A stretch of DNA of 64,000 nt from Reichenbachiella sp. GTDB taxonomy: Bacteria; Bacteroidota; Bacteroidia; Cytophagales; Cyclobacteriaceae. The translations under genes and the position numbers were made by a program. Below are positions 52,442 to 60,732 of this stretch, piece by piece; within the stretch, counting starts at the first letter, position 1; the number at the start of each line of letters is the position of its first letter. The stretch is from positions 3,871,501 to 3,935,500 of the forward strand of contig NZ_JAWPMM010000001.1 of NCBI RefSeq assembly GCF_033344935.1. The letters run 5' to 3'. Below the pieces are notes generated by a model, which searched no databases, had not been told where the DNA came from, and worked only from the letters and a program-made list of their open reading frames with translations.

Positions 52442-53758
52442 ATGAGCTTGAGTCGTTTGTTTTTTTTATTCCTTATTTCGCTGGCTACGCCATTCACACT
52501 CGTATCTCAACAGCAAAAAAGTGACACACTGAATTACATCTCTCCTACCCAACTCAATCTGGATTCAGCTCAACTCTATGCTGGCATAGATTCAATCATC
52601 ACCCAAGCACTTGACTCCAATGCATTTCCAGGATGTCAAATTCTTCTGGCCAAAGAAGGTCATATCTTTTATTACGAATCATTTGGCTATCACACTTACG
52701 ACAGCATCCAAAAGGTAAGAAACACAGACTTATACGATCTAGCCTCTATTACCAAAATCACAGCTACCACATTGGCTTTGATGAAACTATATGAAGAAGG
52801 TAAGCTGGAGTTAGACCAGACCCTGGGGTTCTATTTCCCCTATTTAGCTAAATCTAACAAGGCTGACCTGACTATTCGAAAAGTCCTCGCCCATCAGTCC
52901 AGACTCAAAAACTGGATTCCTTATTATTCGGAATCTCAACGAAGAAATGGCAAGTACAAAAGAAAAACTATTGCTGCAGACTCTTCTGCAGCGTTCCCTT
53001 ATCGCATCCCGGGCTCCGACCTTTTCCTATACAAAGACTTCAAAGAAGATAGAATTTACAAGATGATCAGAAAATCTGATCTGTACGATAAGGAAGATTA
53101 TGTCTATTCGGGGTTAGCCTTTTATCTATTTCCAGAATTGATCGAGAGACTTTCGGGTATTTCATTCGAACAGTATCTAGTCGACAATTTTTACAAACCC
53201 ATAGGCGCAAAAAGTCTAGGATTTGACCCCTTGAAAAGATATGATTTAAACGAAATTGTTCCTTCCGAAGTGGATACTTTCTTTCGTATGAACAAACTTC
53301 ATGGTGTGGTGCACGATGAAGGTGCTGCTGTCATGCTAGGCGTATCCGGCAATGCAGGACTCTTTAGCAATGCCTATGATTTGGCCAAAGTCTACCAAAT
53401 GCTACTCAATGGTGGGATCTATGGTAATAGGCAGTATTTAAAACCAGAAACGATATTCGAGTTCACCAGATGCCAATATTGCGAAAAGGATAATCGCAGA
53501 GGATTGGGTTTTGATAAACCTCTGATAGAGTATGACAGCATCAAAACCAGTGTCGCCAAGCTCGCTAGCCCGAATAGTTATGGCCATTCTGGCTACACAG
53601 GCACATTAGTCTGGGCTGATCCAGACAATCAACTTTTGTTCATTTTTCTAGCCAACAGAGTGTACCCTTCTAGAACCAACAGAAAAATCTATCAATTAAA
53701 TATTAGACCTAGAATACACGATTTGGTATATGGTTTGTTAGTTGAAGAAAACGAATGA
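52442..53758 (+). CDS. Serine hydrolase, class C beta-lactamase-like, exported
   Basis: The 438-residue protein has a signal peptide (LSRLFFLFLISLATPFTLVSQ) and a beta-lactamase/DD-peptidase domain. The S-x-x-K motif is S102-I-T-K in LYDLASITKITATTLALMKLYE; a Tyr-containing motif appears as YVYSGLAFYL and the third motif as H-S-G in NSYGHSGYTGT. Family members act on peptidoglycan or related amides and esters, and real beta-lactamase activity is uncommon. Start ATG 52442 is chosen because it begins the signal peptide; the frame from 52415 adds only nine residues. Confidence 0.88.
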   Translation: MSLSRLFFLFLISLATPFTLVSQQQKSDTLNYISPTQLNLDSAQLYAGIDSIITQALDSNAFPGCQILLAKEGHIFYYESFGYHTYDSIQKVRNTDLYDLASITKITATTLALMKLYEEGKLELDQTLGFYFPYLAKSNKADLTIRKVLAHQSRLKNWIPYYSESQRRNGKYKRKTIAADSSAAFPYRIPGSDLFLYKDFKEDRIYKMIRKSDLYDKEDYVYSGLAFYLFPELIERLSGISFEQYLVDNFYKPIGAKSLGFDPLKRYDLNEIVPSEVDTFFRMNKLHGVVHDEGAAVMLGVSGNAGLFSNAYDLAKVYQMLLNGGIYGNRQYLKPETIFEFTRCQYCEKDNRRGLGFDKPLIEYDSIKTSVAKLASPNSYGHSGYTGTLVWADPDNQLLFIFLANRVYPSRTNRKIYQLNIRPRIHDLVYGLLVEENE

Positions 53759-53821
53759 AATGCAATAGGTTGCAATTCATAATTAAGCACATCAAATTTA
53801 CGGTCTGAATTATCCAGCTGT

Positions 53822-55372
53822 ATGAATATAAAAAACGCGCTATTTCTTTTTTTCTTTGTTATCAGTTTTAACTCATTCTGTCAAATAGAAATATTCTCCG
53901 AGCAAATTTCTCTTGATTCGATCATTAATAGCACTTCTGACGAACCCAATGTAGTATTAAGCCCAGATGGACAGACTCTTTATTTCACGAGAAAGAACCA
54001 CCCACACAATGCCGGAGGCAGCAAAGATCAGGGAGACATCTGGATGAGCGAAAAAAATGAAAATGGAGCATGGACCCAAGCTTATAACCTCAAAGAAATT
54101 AATGACGAGCGAAGCAATCACATCATTGGATTTCTAGACTCTGGTAGAACATTGCTTCTTAGCAATGACAATAAATTAGCAGTTACCTATTTCAACAATG
54201 GCCAATGGACCACTCCCAAACCGTTCAACATCCCGTATTTGAACTCTAAATCCAAAGAGCTCACGGCTAGTGTTTCAGCTGATGGCAAACATATACTCTT
54301 CGGCATGGAATCCTTTGGCAATTATGGGGTTGAAGACCTATATCTTTCGCGTATGAAGCCAGACGGCTCTTGGACAAGTCCGAAGAATCTAGGCGCTGCG
54401 ATAAACACACAAAATCAAGAAATCACTCCCTTTCTTGCAGCAGACAATAAAACACTTTTCTTTTCTTCGAATGGCCATGAAGGTGAGGGTAGTTTTGACA
54501 TATTTATGTCTACCAGGCTCGATGATACTTGGCAAAAATGGAGCAAACCAGTAAACCTAGGGCCTAAAATCAACACCAAAGGCCGAGAAAGATCATTCAC
54601 TTTTCTTTTAGACGATGAATACGCTTATTTGTCCAGTACACAAAACAGCGATGGTTACGGCGATATTAAGAAAGTGAAAATTGCTCCGGAGATTTCTCCA
54701 ATTGAAATTATAGAAGATACTGTTCAAGTGATCGACATAGTAGAAGAAGAGAAAATCATTGCGATTAGCGGGATAGTCAAAGACAAAAAGACAAATGAGA
54801 CAATTATAGGCGCTGAGGTATACGTAACTACAGAACCTCTAAACAAAGAATTCAAAACTTTAACTAATTCTCAAGGAGCATTTAATCTGACCGTAGATGA
54901 GGGAAATAACTATATCGTAAAAGTGAAAGCCTTTCGGTACCTATCGGCTGAAGCTGTGGTGACGGATGCCTCGTTACTAAACAACGAGCAGTTAACTTTT
55001 AGTCTTGAACCTATCATAGAAGGCAACACAGTAACATTAGACCATGTATTGTTTGAGCAAGGCAAGGCTGTTTTAATTCAAGGATCCGAAAAAGAGCTCG
55101 ACCTGGTAGTCGAGATGATGAAATACAATCCTGACGTTTCTATTTTCTTATCAGGCCACACCGACAATCAAGGTAAAGCCTCTTTGAACATAGCTCTTAG
55201 TGAAGACCGAGTGCAAACGGTAATGAAATACTTAGTGGCTCAGGGAGTGAACAAAAGGAGAATTTCAGGGAAGGGTTTTGGAGGCACAAAGCCTATTGCG
55301 AGCAATGCCAGCGCGGAGACACGGAAACTAAATCGAAGAGTGGAATTTACCGTCCATAAAATCAAGAAATAA
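53822..55372 (+). CDS. OmpA-family protein with PD40 propeller and carboxypeptidase-like domain
   Basis: The 516-residue protein has a signal peptide (ALFLFFFVISFNSFCQ), a PD40 propeller (about 45-290, with VVLSPDGQTLYFTRKN and FLAADNKTLFFSSNG), a carboxypeptidase regulatory-like domain (about 315-390, ISGIVKDKKTNETIIGAEV) and a C-terminal OmpA domain (FLSGHTDNQGKASLN, RRVEFTVHK). It has the same order as the gene at 37103 but without N-terminal TPRs. It probably tethers an outer-membrane structure to peptidoglycan. A terminator for the convergent gene overlaps its stop. Confidence 0.88.
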   Translation: MNIKNALFLFFFVISFNSFCQIEIFSEQISLDSIINSTSDEPNVVLSPDGQTLYFTRKNHPHNAGGSKDQGDIWMSEKNENGAWTQAYNLKEINDERSNHIIGFLDSGRTLLLSNDNKLAVTYFNNGQWTTPKPFNIPYLNSKSKELTASVSADGKHILFGMESFGNYGVEDLYLSRMKPDGSWTSPKNLGAAINTQNQEITPFLAADNKTLFFSSNGHEGEGSFDIFMSTRLDDTWQKWSKPVNLGPKINTKGRERSFTFLLDDEYAYLSSTQNSDGYGDIKKVKIAPEISPIEIIEDTVQVIDIVEEEKIIAISGIVKDKKTNETIIGAEVYVTTEPLNKEFKTLTNSQGAFNLTVDEGNNYIVKVKAFRYLSAEAVVTDASLLNNEQLTFSLEPIIEGNTVTLDHVLFEQGKAVLIQGSEKELDLVVEMMKYNPDVSIFLSGHTDNQGKASLNIALSEDRVQTVMKYLVAQGVNKRRISGKGFGGTKPIASNASAETRKLNRRVEFTVHKIKK

Positions 55373-55403
55373 AAAAAGCACCAAACTATAAAGTTCAGTG
55401 CTT
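55370..55403 (-). terminator. Intrinsic terminator of the M61 peptidase gene
   Basis: AAGCAC (55376-55381) pairs with GTGCTT (55398-55403), and AACT/AGTT within the loop extend the stem past a two-base mismatch. On the minus strand the stem runs into T's (A run 55371-55377). Confidence 0.7.
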
Positions 55404-55417
55404 ATGGTAAATTGAGG

Positions 55418-57325
55418 TTATTCGTCTTTGGATAGCCAGCCATTTCTGACGGCTAGTTGTGATTCGGTAGGCTCCTCTTTCAACGAAAGTATATGATAGT
55501 ACTCTACATCTACTTCTACTACTTCTGCGGTCAAATCTACTTTTGATTCCGAACCGTCTTCTCCTTGCCTCATCACGGAATAGGTAAACTCATCTCCTAC
55601 CTTCATTTCTTCTCTCACACCTTGAGTGAATGCCATGATTCCTCTCAAAGGTATCTCATTTCCATTAATACCCACCAATACATCACCATTTTTTAATCCA
55701 AATGCCTTTCCAAAATCATTCAATCCTTCTGCATTCGCTATAAAAACGCGGCTGGTTTCTGGATTGTACCCATACGAACCTGGCGTCAATCCCAAGTTCA
55801 CTTCCTTCCTTGTTTCAGAATATTTATAGTCTACACCGGCCAATTCGAGAAATTCAGCATATGGCAATGGCGTTGTGCCTTCGACATAAGTCGTGAAAAA
55901 CTCTCTAATTTCTGGATAAGTCATGGCCGCAATAATGTCGAATAATTCTTCGTCATCAAAAGCCTGATCCTTGCCAAATTTCTCTGCCAAATCGAACATC
56001 ATATTCTGAACACCATATTTACCCTCTGATAGACTTCTGAGCTTCAGATCTAAACACATGCCTATGAGTGCCCCTTTCTCATAAACATTGCCATACTGGT
56101 CCGGGTATTTGTCCAGTGTATATTTACTCAAATCTGTAAATGCCAGGGAGTCATTGAATCTGGTAGTTGCATTCACCATTTTGTCTTGCAACGCTAGAAA
56201 ATACTCTTCTTGGGATATGATCCCGTACTTCACCTGCACATTGCCAGCGAAAAACTCCGTAATCCCTTCGTATAACCATAAATGCTTCGACATTTTAGGT
56301 TCGTTGAAATCAAACTGGTGAATCTCCTGTGAATGGATGTTCAATGGAGTAACGATATGAAAAAATTCATGAGCTGCAAAACGATTAAACATACCAATCA
56401 TTGACTCAATGGGTTGATTTCTCATAGAATACAGTGAAGAGTAAGAATGCTCTAAAGCACCAATCGATCGCACAGGTCTTTCAGTGAAATAGCAAATAAA
56501 AGCATACTTATCCACTGGTAATTCCCCTCCCAAATATTCTTTTTGGGCCATCAATATTTGTTCTATCGCTCCTTTCACTTCTTCTGACTTCACCACTTGT
56601 CCTGGCGAGTAAGAAGAGATAAGCACCTCAGCACCAGCTACGTTAATGATACTGGTATCTGGCTCGCAATACATCAAAGGATTATCCACCAGATGATCGT
56701 AACTTTCTGTCAGATAAGTATCTACTTCAGCCTCTTTATTTTCTGTTTTGATTTCGCTCATATCAAGGCTGGTTTCCATCGATTGTCCAGTGCTCAAAGC
56801 TATTAAGCCAGTTGAACCATACATCTTTGAATCCCGGATCACATTGAATTTAAATGGCTGCCGAGTCATGTTTTCGAAATAGCCAAAAAAGCCAGCCGAA
56901 TTGATGACGAAATTTTCTCCTTCTTCGATGTTAGTTCCAGCTGGCTCGAATATCCCGGGGCCATCTACATCATTGTCGTAAGAATCTTTCACCCAATAAG
57001 TGACTTTGCTCATCTTATTGGCCTTCGAGATTTTCCAGGAATTATCAGAAGTTCGTTCTACTTTCAATTCATTCCCTTTTTTATCTAACGCTTTAAAGTC
57101 TTCAATAAAGCGACCATAGTCTGCGACAGAATACGTACCTGGAATAATCTTCGGCATATAAAAAGTGATCTCCGACTCCTTGATTTTAGGAGGTATAAGA
57201 ACAACCTGTACTTTATCGTTTTTAACTATGGTGAGATCTAAAGTATAAACGTATTGATCATCGGGAAGAGCTTGTGAGGCTAATCCAATAGACATAGCCA
57301 TCACTACTAATAGTAATTTTTTCAT
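55418..57325 (-). CDS. M61 family peptidase with PDZ domain, exported
   Basis: The 635-residue protein has a signal peptide (KKLLLVVMAMSIGLASQAL), an N-terminal beta domain (about 30-180), a gluzincin catalytic domain with H319-E-F-F-H323 in AAHEFFHIVTPLNIHS and the downstream Glu in LWLYEGITEFFAG, and a C-terminal PDZ domain (about 535-600, FGLKNGDVLVGINGNEIPL). M61 enzymes release N-terminal Gly or Ala from peptides. It is divergent from the YceI gene. The 282-base spacer contains an FNR/CRP-type palindrome. Confidence 0.93.
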   Translation of the reverse strand: MKKLLLVVMAMSIGLASQALPDDQYVYTLDLTIVKNDKVQVVLIPPKIKESEITFYMPKIIPGTYSVADYGRFIEDFKALDKKGNELKVERTSDNSWKISKANKMSKVTYWVKDSYDNDVDGPGIFEPAGTNIEEGENFVINSAGFFGYFENMTRQPFKFNVIRDSKMYGSTGLIALSTGQSMETSLDMSEIKTENKEAEVDTYLTESYDHLVDNPLMYCEPDTSIINVAGAEVLISSYSPGQVVKSEEVKGAIEQILMAQKEYLGGELPVDKYAFICYFTERPVRSIGALEHSYSSLYSMRNQPIESMIGMFNRFAAHEFFHIVTPLNIHSQEIHQFDFNEPKMSKHLWLYEGITEFFAGNVQVKYGIISQEEYFLALQDKMVNATTRFNDSLAFTDLSKYTLDKYPDQYGNVYEKGALIGMCLDLKLRSLSEGKYGVQNMMFDLAEKFGKDQAFDDEELFDIIAAMTYPEIREFFTTYVEGTTPLPYAEFLELAGVDYKYSETRKEVNLGLTPGSYGYNPETSRVFIANAEGLNDFGKAFGLKNGDVLVGINGNEIPLRGIMAFTQGVREEMKVGDEFTYSVMRQGEDGSESKVDLTAEVVEVDVEYYHILSLKEEPTESQLAVRNGWLSKDE

Positions 57326-57484
57326 TTGAGTTTATTTTGAGTTTTCCTTATGAATTTATAAACATAACCATCTAAATGACCAGTCACCTAGTACAAGTAT
57401 CTCAATGGTCTCATTTATTACACGATTGGTCAAATAAAGGTACTGTCCTGTCTATACAATGATAAAAACCCTCTTGTTTTAGAT

Positions 57485-57498
57485 ATGATATTTATCAT
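57485..57498. promoter_or_regulatory. FNR/CRP-type inverted repeat ATGAT-N4-ATCAT
   Basis: The 14 bases ATGATATTTATCAT have perfect ATGATA/TATCAT arms, close to the TTGAT-N4-ATCAA site of FNR/CRP family regulators. It is 110 bases upstream of the YceI ATG and about 160 bases upstream of the M61 gene, in their shared divergent spacer. Function is inferred from pattern alone. Confidence 0.4.
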
Positions 57499-57607
57499 GT
57501 TTTCATGTGATGTACAACCTCGGATATGGTCATTTCCTGTGCTTGATTTGTCTTGTAAACAAAGCACAAAAAAACTCAATTATTAGAGTCAGATAACAAA
57601 TGAAATC

Positions 57608-58144
57608 ATGAAAAAAGCATTCACCATATTGTCATTTTTCCTTTTGGGAACTACGGCATGGAGTCAACCTTTGACACTGGATAAAAACAAGAGTAATTTG
57701 GAAATTTCGGGCACTTCATCGTTGCATGATTGGGTCTCAAAAGTAGAAGAATTTCAAGCCAATGCGGATTTAAATGAAGGCAAGGTATCTAAGATTAGAT
57801 TCGAAGCTGTTGTGAAATCTATCAAAAGTGGAAAGTCTGGAATGGATGGCAATACCTACAAAGCATTGAACGAAAAGGAATATCCGAAGATTACTTTCAA
57901 AGCCGATCAACTGGATATAAAAGGAAATCAACTAGTGGGAAAAGGTCAATTGACTATTGCCGGAAAAACCAATGAAATACCCATCGATCTAACCTTTTCT
58001 AATGCTTCCGAAGCTTCGGTCAAAGGAAGTATCAAATTAAAAATGACCGATTATGGAGTAACTCCACCAACTGCAGTGTTTGGTACCATCAAAACAGGAG
58101 ATGAGGTTACTATTCAATTCAATTTTACGCTAAAGAACACTTAA
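57608..58144 (+). CDS. YceI family periplasmic protein
   Basis: The 178-residue protein has a signal peptide (KKAFTILSFFLLGTTAWSQ) and a YceI lipocalin-like barrel: LTLDKNKSNLEISGTSSLHDW at the start, RFEAVVKSIKSGKSGMDGNTYKAL, YPKITFKADQL, the KGQLTIAGKTNEIPIDLTF strand and MTDYGVTPPTAVFGTIKTGDEVTIQF at the end. YceI proteins bind isoprenoid-type lipids or amides in the periplasm. The downstream barrel gene (58157 or 58207) starts 12 bases after the stop, so they are an operon. Confidence 0.92.
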   Translation: MKKAFTILSFFLLGTTAWSQPLTLDKNKSNLEISGTSSLHDWVSKVEEFQANADLNEGKVSKIRFEAVVKSIKSGKSGMDGNTYKALNEKEYPKITFKADQLDIKGNQLVGKGQLTIAGKTNEIPIDLTFSNASEASVKGSIKLKMTDYGVTPPTAVFGTIKTGDEVTIQFNFTLKNT

Positions 58145-58160
58145 ACAATTACAGTTATGA

Positions 58161-58175
58161 AATTCAATTCAATTC
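58161..58175 (+). repeat. Pentanucleotide repeat (AATTC)x3 inside a signal-peptide start
   Basis: Three copies of AATTC follow ATG 58157 immediately. With three copies that ATG opens only seven codons before TAA; with two copies it is in frame with the downstream gene and codes for a normal signal peptide. A change by one unit would therefore switch the gene on or off. Confidence 0.85.
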
Positions 58176-58206
58176 AATAATCAAACCCATTGCACTAACA
58201 TTAGCA

Positions 58207-59448
58207 ATGATGTGGGCATTCGAAGGAATCGCTCAGACGCCAATGCAATATTATCGGCCTGACAGTCAGGATGGCCTGAATATATTTGAGACATCAAAAA
58301 CAGACACCGTTGAATATGACGGATTGAAAGTGAAAATTGGAGGTGACTTTGCCATGCAATTTCAAAGTCTAAACCAATCAAACGATGCAGACAATTTAGT
58401 AGAATTAGGCTCTAACCTAAATCTACCAACTGCAAACCTTAACCTAGATGTACAGCTCGAAGACGGAGTAAGAATGCATCTTCGCACATATCTATCTTCT
58501 AGACACCACGAAGAAGCTTGGGTAAAAGGAGGTTATTTACAAATGGACAATCTGAATTTCATTAGCGACGGGTTCTTATCTGGTTTCATGGACGTAGCTA
58601 CCATCAAAGTAGGTATGGATGAATTCAACTACGGCGATGCGCACTTCCGCAGAACTGATAACGCCAGAGCCATTTACAACCCGTTTGTGGGCAACTACAT
58701 CATGGACGCGTTTTCTACTGAGGCCTTCATGGAAGTGACTCTTCAAAATAATGGTCTGATTGGTGTGGTTGGTATAACTAATGGTAAGTTGAACCAGAAC
58801 GTGACTGTAAACGACAATTCTGACAACAAAATCTCTTTCTTTGGTAAACTAGGTTATGACAATCAAATCAATGATGACCTTAGACTCAGACTGACAGGAT
58901 CTTGGTACATCAATAAAGGAACCACTACTGGCACCTGGCTATACAGTGGCGATAGATCTGGAAGCAGGTATTATCACGTCGGTGATTACATGTATGATGA
59001 CGGAACAGGAAACATTGTCACAGCTTCTGACGATTTCTCTGGAAGATTGAGAGCAAGATTCAAAGAGCTTACAGCTATTCAAATTAACCCATTTGTAAAG
59101 TACAAAGGCCTAGAGTTCTTTGGAATCTATGAGATCGCCGGAGGTAGTGCAGATGGAGAAGGTTCTTTCACACAAGTAGCAGGAGAAGCACTTTATAGAC
59201 TAGGACAAAAAGATCAATTTTATCTTGGAGGACGTTACAATACGGTAAAAGGCAATCAAGTTGATGGTGCTCCTGATATAGAAATCAACAGGTTCAACGT
59301 AGGTGGTGGATGGTTCTTAACCAAAAATGTATTGACCAAATTGGAATATGTAAAACAAACCTACGGTGGCGACGGCTACGCTGGTAATGCACAGTTTGAA
59401 GGATTAGAATTCAATGGGTTCGTTATCGAAGCGGCCATTAGCTTCTAA
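58207..59448 (+). CDS. Outer-membrane porin-like barrel, out of frame with its signal-peptide ATG
   Basis: The 413-residue open frame is a porin-like beta-barrel: VKIGGDFAMQFQSL, DVQLEDGVRMHLRTYLSSRHHEEAWVKGGY and a C-terminal strand GFVIEAAISF. The first available ATG here (MMWAFEGIAQTP) gives only a stub of a signal peptide. Codons in the same frame before it read FNSIIKPIALTLA, and the ATG at 58157 would complete a fine signal peptide if one AATTC unit were absent. As sequenced the gene is likely poorly expressed or phase-off. It is downstream of the YceI gene and may serve the same pathway. Confidence 0.8.
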   Translation: MMWAFEGIAQTPMQYYRPDSQDGLNIFETSKTDTVEYDGLKVKIGGDFAMQFQSLNQSNDADNLVELGSNLNLPTANLNLDVQLEDGVRMHLRTYLSSRHHEEAWVKGGYLQMDNLNFISDGFLSGFMDVATIKVGMDEFNYGDAHFRRTDNARAIYNPFVGNYIMDAFSTEAFMEVTLQNNGLIGVVGITNGKLNQNVTVNDNSDNKISFFGKLGYDNQINDDLRLRLTGSWYINKGTTTGTWLYSGDRSGSRYYHVGDYMYDDGTGNIVTASDDFSGRLRARFKELTAIQINPFVKYKGLEFFGIYEIAGGSADGEGSFTQVAGEALYRLGQKDQFYLGGRYNTVKGNQVDGAPDIEINRFNVGGGWFLTKNVLTKLEYVKQTYGGDGYAGNAQFEGLEFNGFVIEAAISF

Positions 59449-59466
59449 AGAATAAAAACAATAATC

Positions 59467-59499
59467 AAAAAGCGAATACCAGTGGTATTCGCTTTTTTT
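59467..59499. terminator. Bidirectional terminator between barrel and YceI-like genes
   Basis: AAAAAGCGAATACC (59467-59480) and GGTATTCGCTTTTT (59484-59497) pair perfectly around a three-base loop, with A and T runs on both sides. It serves the plus-strand barrel gene and the convergent gene at 59498. Confidence 0.92.
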
Positions 59500-60103
59500 A
59501 TTCTACTAATTGAAGTGTCACTTCAAACTCAATATCCAATTGCTCTTGAACGACAATAGTACCGAAGAATTTACTTGGTGGTTCAATTTGATACGCTCGC
59601 ATATTCAATTCATGCTTTCCGCCAAGAATCAATTCATTATCCATTTCATTTAGGTAACTGTCGTAAATCTCCTCTGTCTGTTTTGTACCACCAATGGTTA
59701 GTAACGTATTGGCTGTCATATTTTCTAACGCACTCAAATTTGGTGAAGGGGGAAGATAAATTTCACTAATCTCCATGGATAGCAGAGGGTGTTGTTCGGA
59801 TTTGAGTAAATTCCTAAAATCTGAAGTCATAAGGGGAAGCCCACAATTAAAGCCATCTACAGGTACCTGTAAGTACAGTCCATCAAACTCCACAGACTTC
59901 CCATTCCAAATGCCATTAATCTTCAGCGTATCATTGGCAACGTACTTCTTTAGTTTGCAACTAAATTTATTAACATTTGTCTTGCCTTCAATAATAATAC
60001 TAATGGATTTGACCACATAGTTATTTTCGGCTTTATCCACCTGCCCGCTAACGTCAAAGATCCATCCTAACCCCACCGAAAGCAATAATATTCTTCTTAT
60101 CAA
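59498..60103 (-). CDS. Divergent YceI-like exported protein
   Basis: The 201-residue protein has a signal peptide (RRILLLSVGLGWIFDVSGQ) and a YceI-like beta body: SISIIIEGKTNVNKFSCKLKK, MTSDFRNLLKSEQHPLLSMEI (the place of the family's E-Y-P-x-I motif), LLTIGGTKQ and the end GGKHELNMRAYQIEPPSKFFG with EQLDIEFEVTLQL. It is much diverged from the YceI protein at 57608. Its stop lies in the shared terminator. No partner is adjacent on its own strand. Confidence 0.78.
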   Translation of the reverse strand: MIRRILLLSVGLGWIFDVSGQVDKAENNYVVKSISIIIEGKTNVNKFSCKLKKYVANDTLKINGIWNGKSVEFDGLYLQVPVDGFNCGLPLMTSDFRNLLKSEQHPLLSMEISEIYLPPSPNLSALENMTANTLLTIGGTKQTEEIYDSYLNEMDNELILGGKHELNMRAYQIEPPSKFFGTIVVQEQLDIEFEVTLQLVE

Positions 60104-60162
60104 TTAATCTTTTTTTATAATTCCCATGACCAAATTCTATTTAAACTAGCTTATGTACTTGA

Positions 60163-60528
60163 TCAGCTACTTTCTTCCAACAACCAATTTTTAGCCTCTT
60201 CTAATTCATCGAACAATACAGTATTCCTTCCTGTCAATTTAATCACGGACTTGGCAATGAGCTTAGCCACAGAATTTAACCCCACAATGGCAGTCACTTT
60301 TACATAAGGCTCGTTGATTCTGGCTATTTCTGTGACTTTGGCAATAACCACCTTATTAAACCGCATATCGGTCATATCGACTAATGACATCACTGATTTT
60401 GAAGGATATTGAGAAATAACTTTTGCTGCTTCGTCCATAATACTTGGAGCATCCTCAGCGCTCACATTCCGTAGATCAGTAAAAATGATGATTTCCTCGT
60501 TCTCATCGATAATTGAGATACCTGACAT
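60163..60528 (-). CDS. SpoIIAA/STAS-like protein
   Basis: The 121-residue protein has the alpha/beta pattern of the SpoIIAA-like (STAS-related) superfamily: EEIIIFTDLRNVSAEDAPSIMDEAAKVI, KSVMSLVDMTDMRFNKVVI, VTAIVGLNSVAKLIAKSVIKL and the last helix LEEAKNWLLEE. It has no membrane segment. There is no clear serine phosphorylation site to assign an anti-sigma role. It is monocistronic; the 204-base spacer to the VOC gene holds no recognised structure. Confidence 0.78.
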   Translation of the reverse strand: MSGISIIDENEEIIIFTDLRNVSAEDAPSIMDEAAKVISQYPSKSVMSLVDMTDMRFNKVVIAKVTEIARINEPYVKVTAIVGLNSVAKLIAKSVIKLTGRNTVLFDELEEAKNWLLEESS

Positions 60529-60732
60529 AAAGACTAAAGTTGGTTAAGCACTATAAATATAACATCCTTTATAAAACTTTTATCATTCAAGCATACAGGA
60601 ATATTCATGCTTTCCTGACCCGACTCTGTATTCACATTATTTTTCAAGGCTACACTTAAATCCACCCTGCAAACCAGATTTTTTTCCTAATTTGCCTATT
60701 CATTTTTTGAAATTAATTTAATACAAAGGTCG

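Noticed and set aside
58157-58180. Seven-codon leader peptide before the barrel gene
   Set aside because: The peptide plus the sequence after it form a normal signal peptide when one repeat unit is removed, which explains the ATG better than a regulatory leader.
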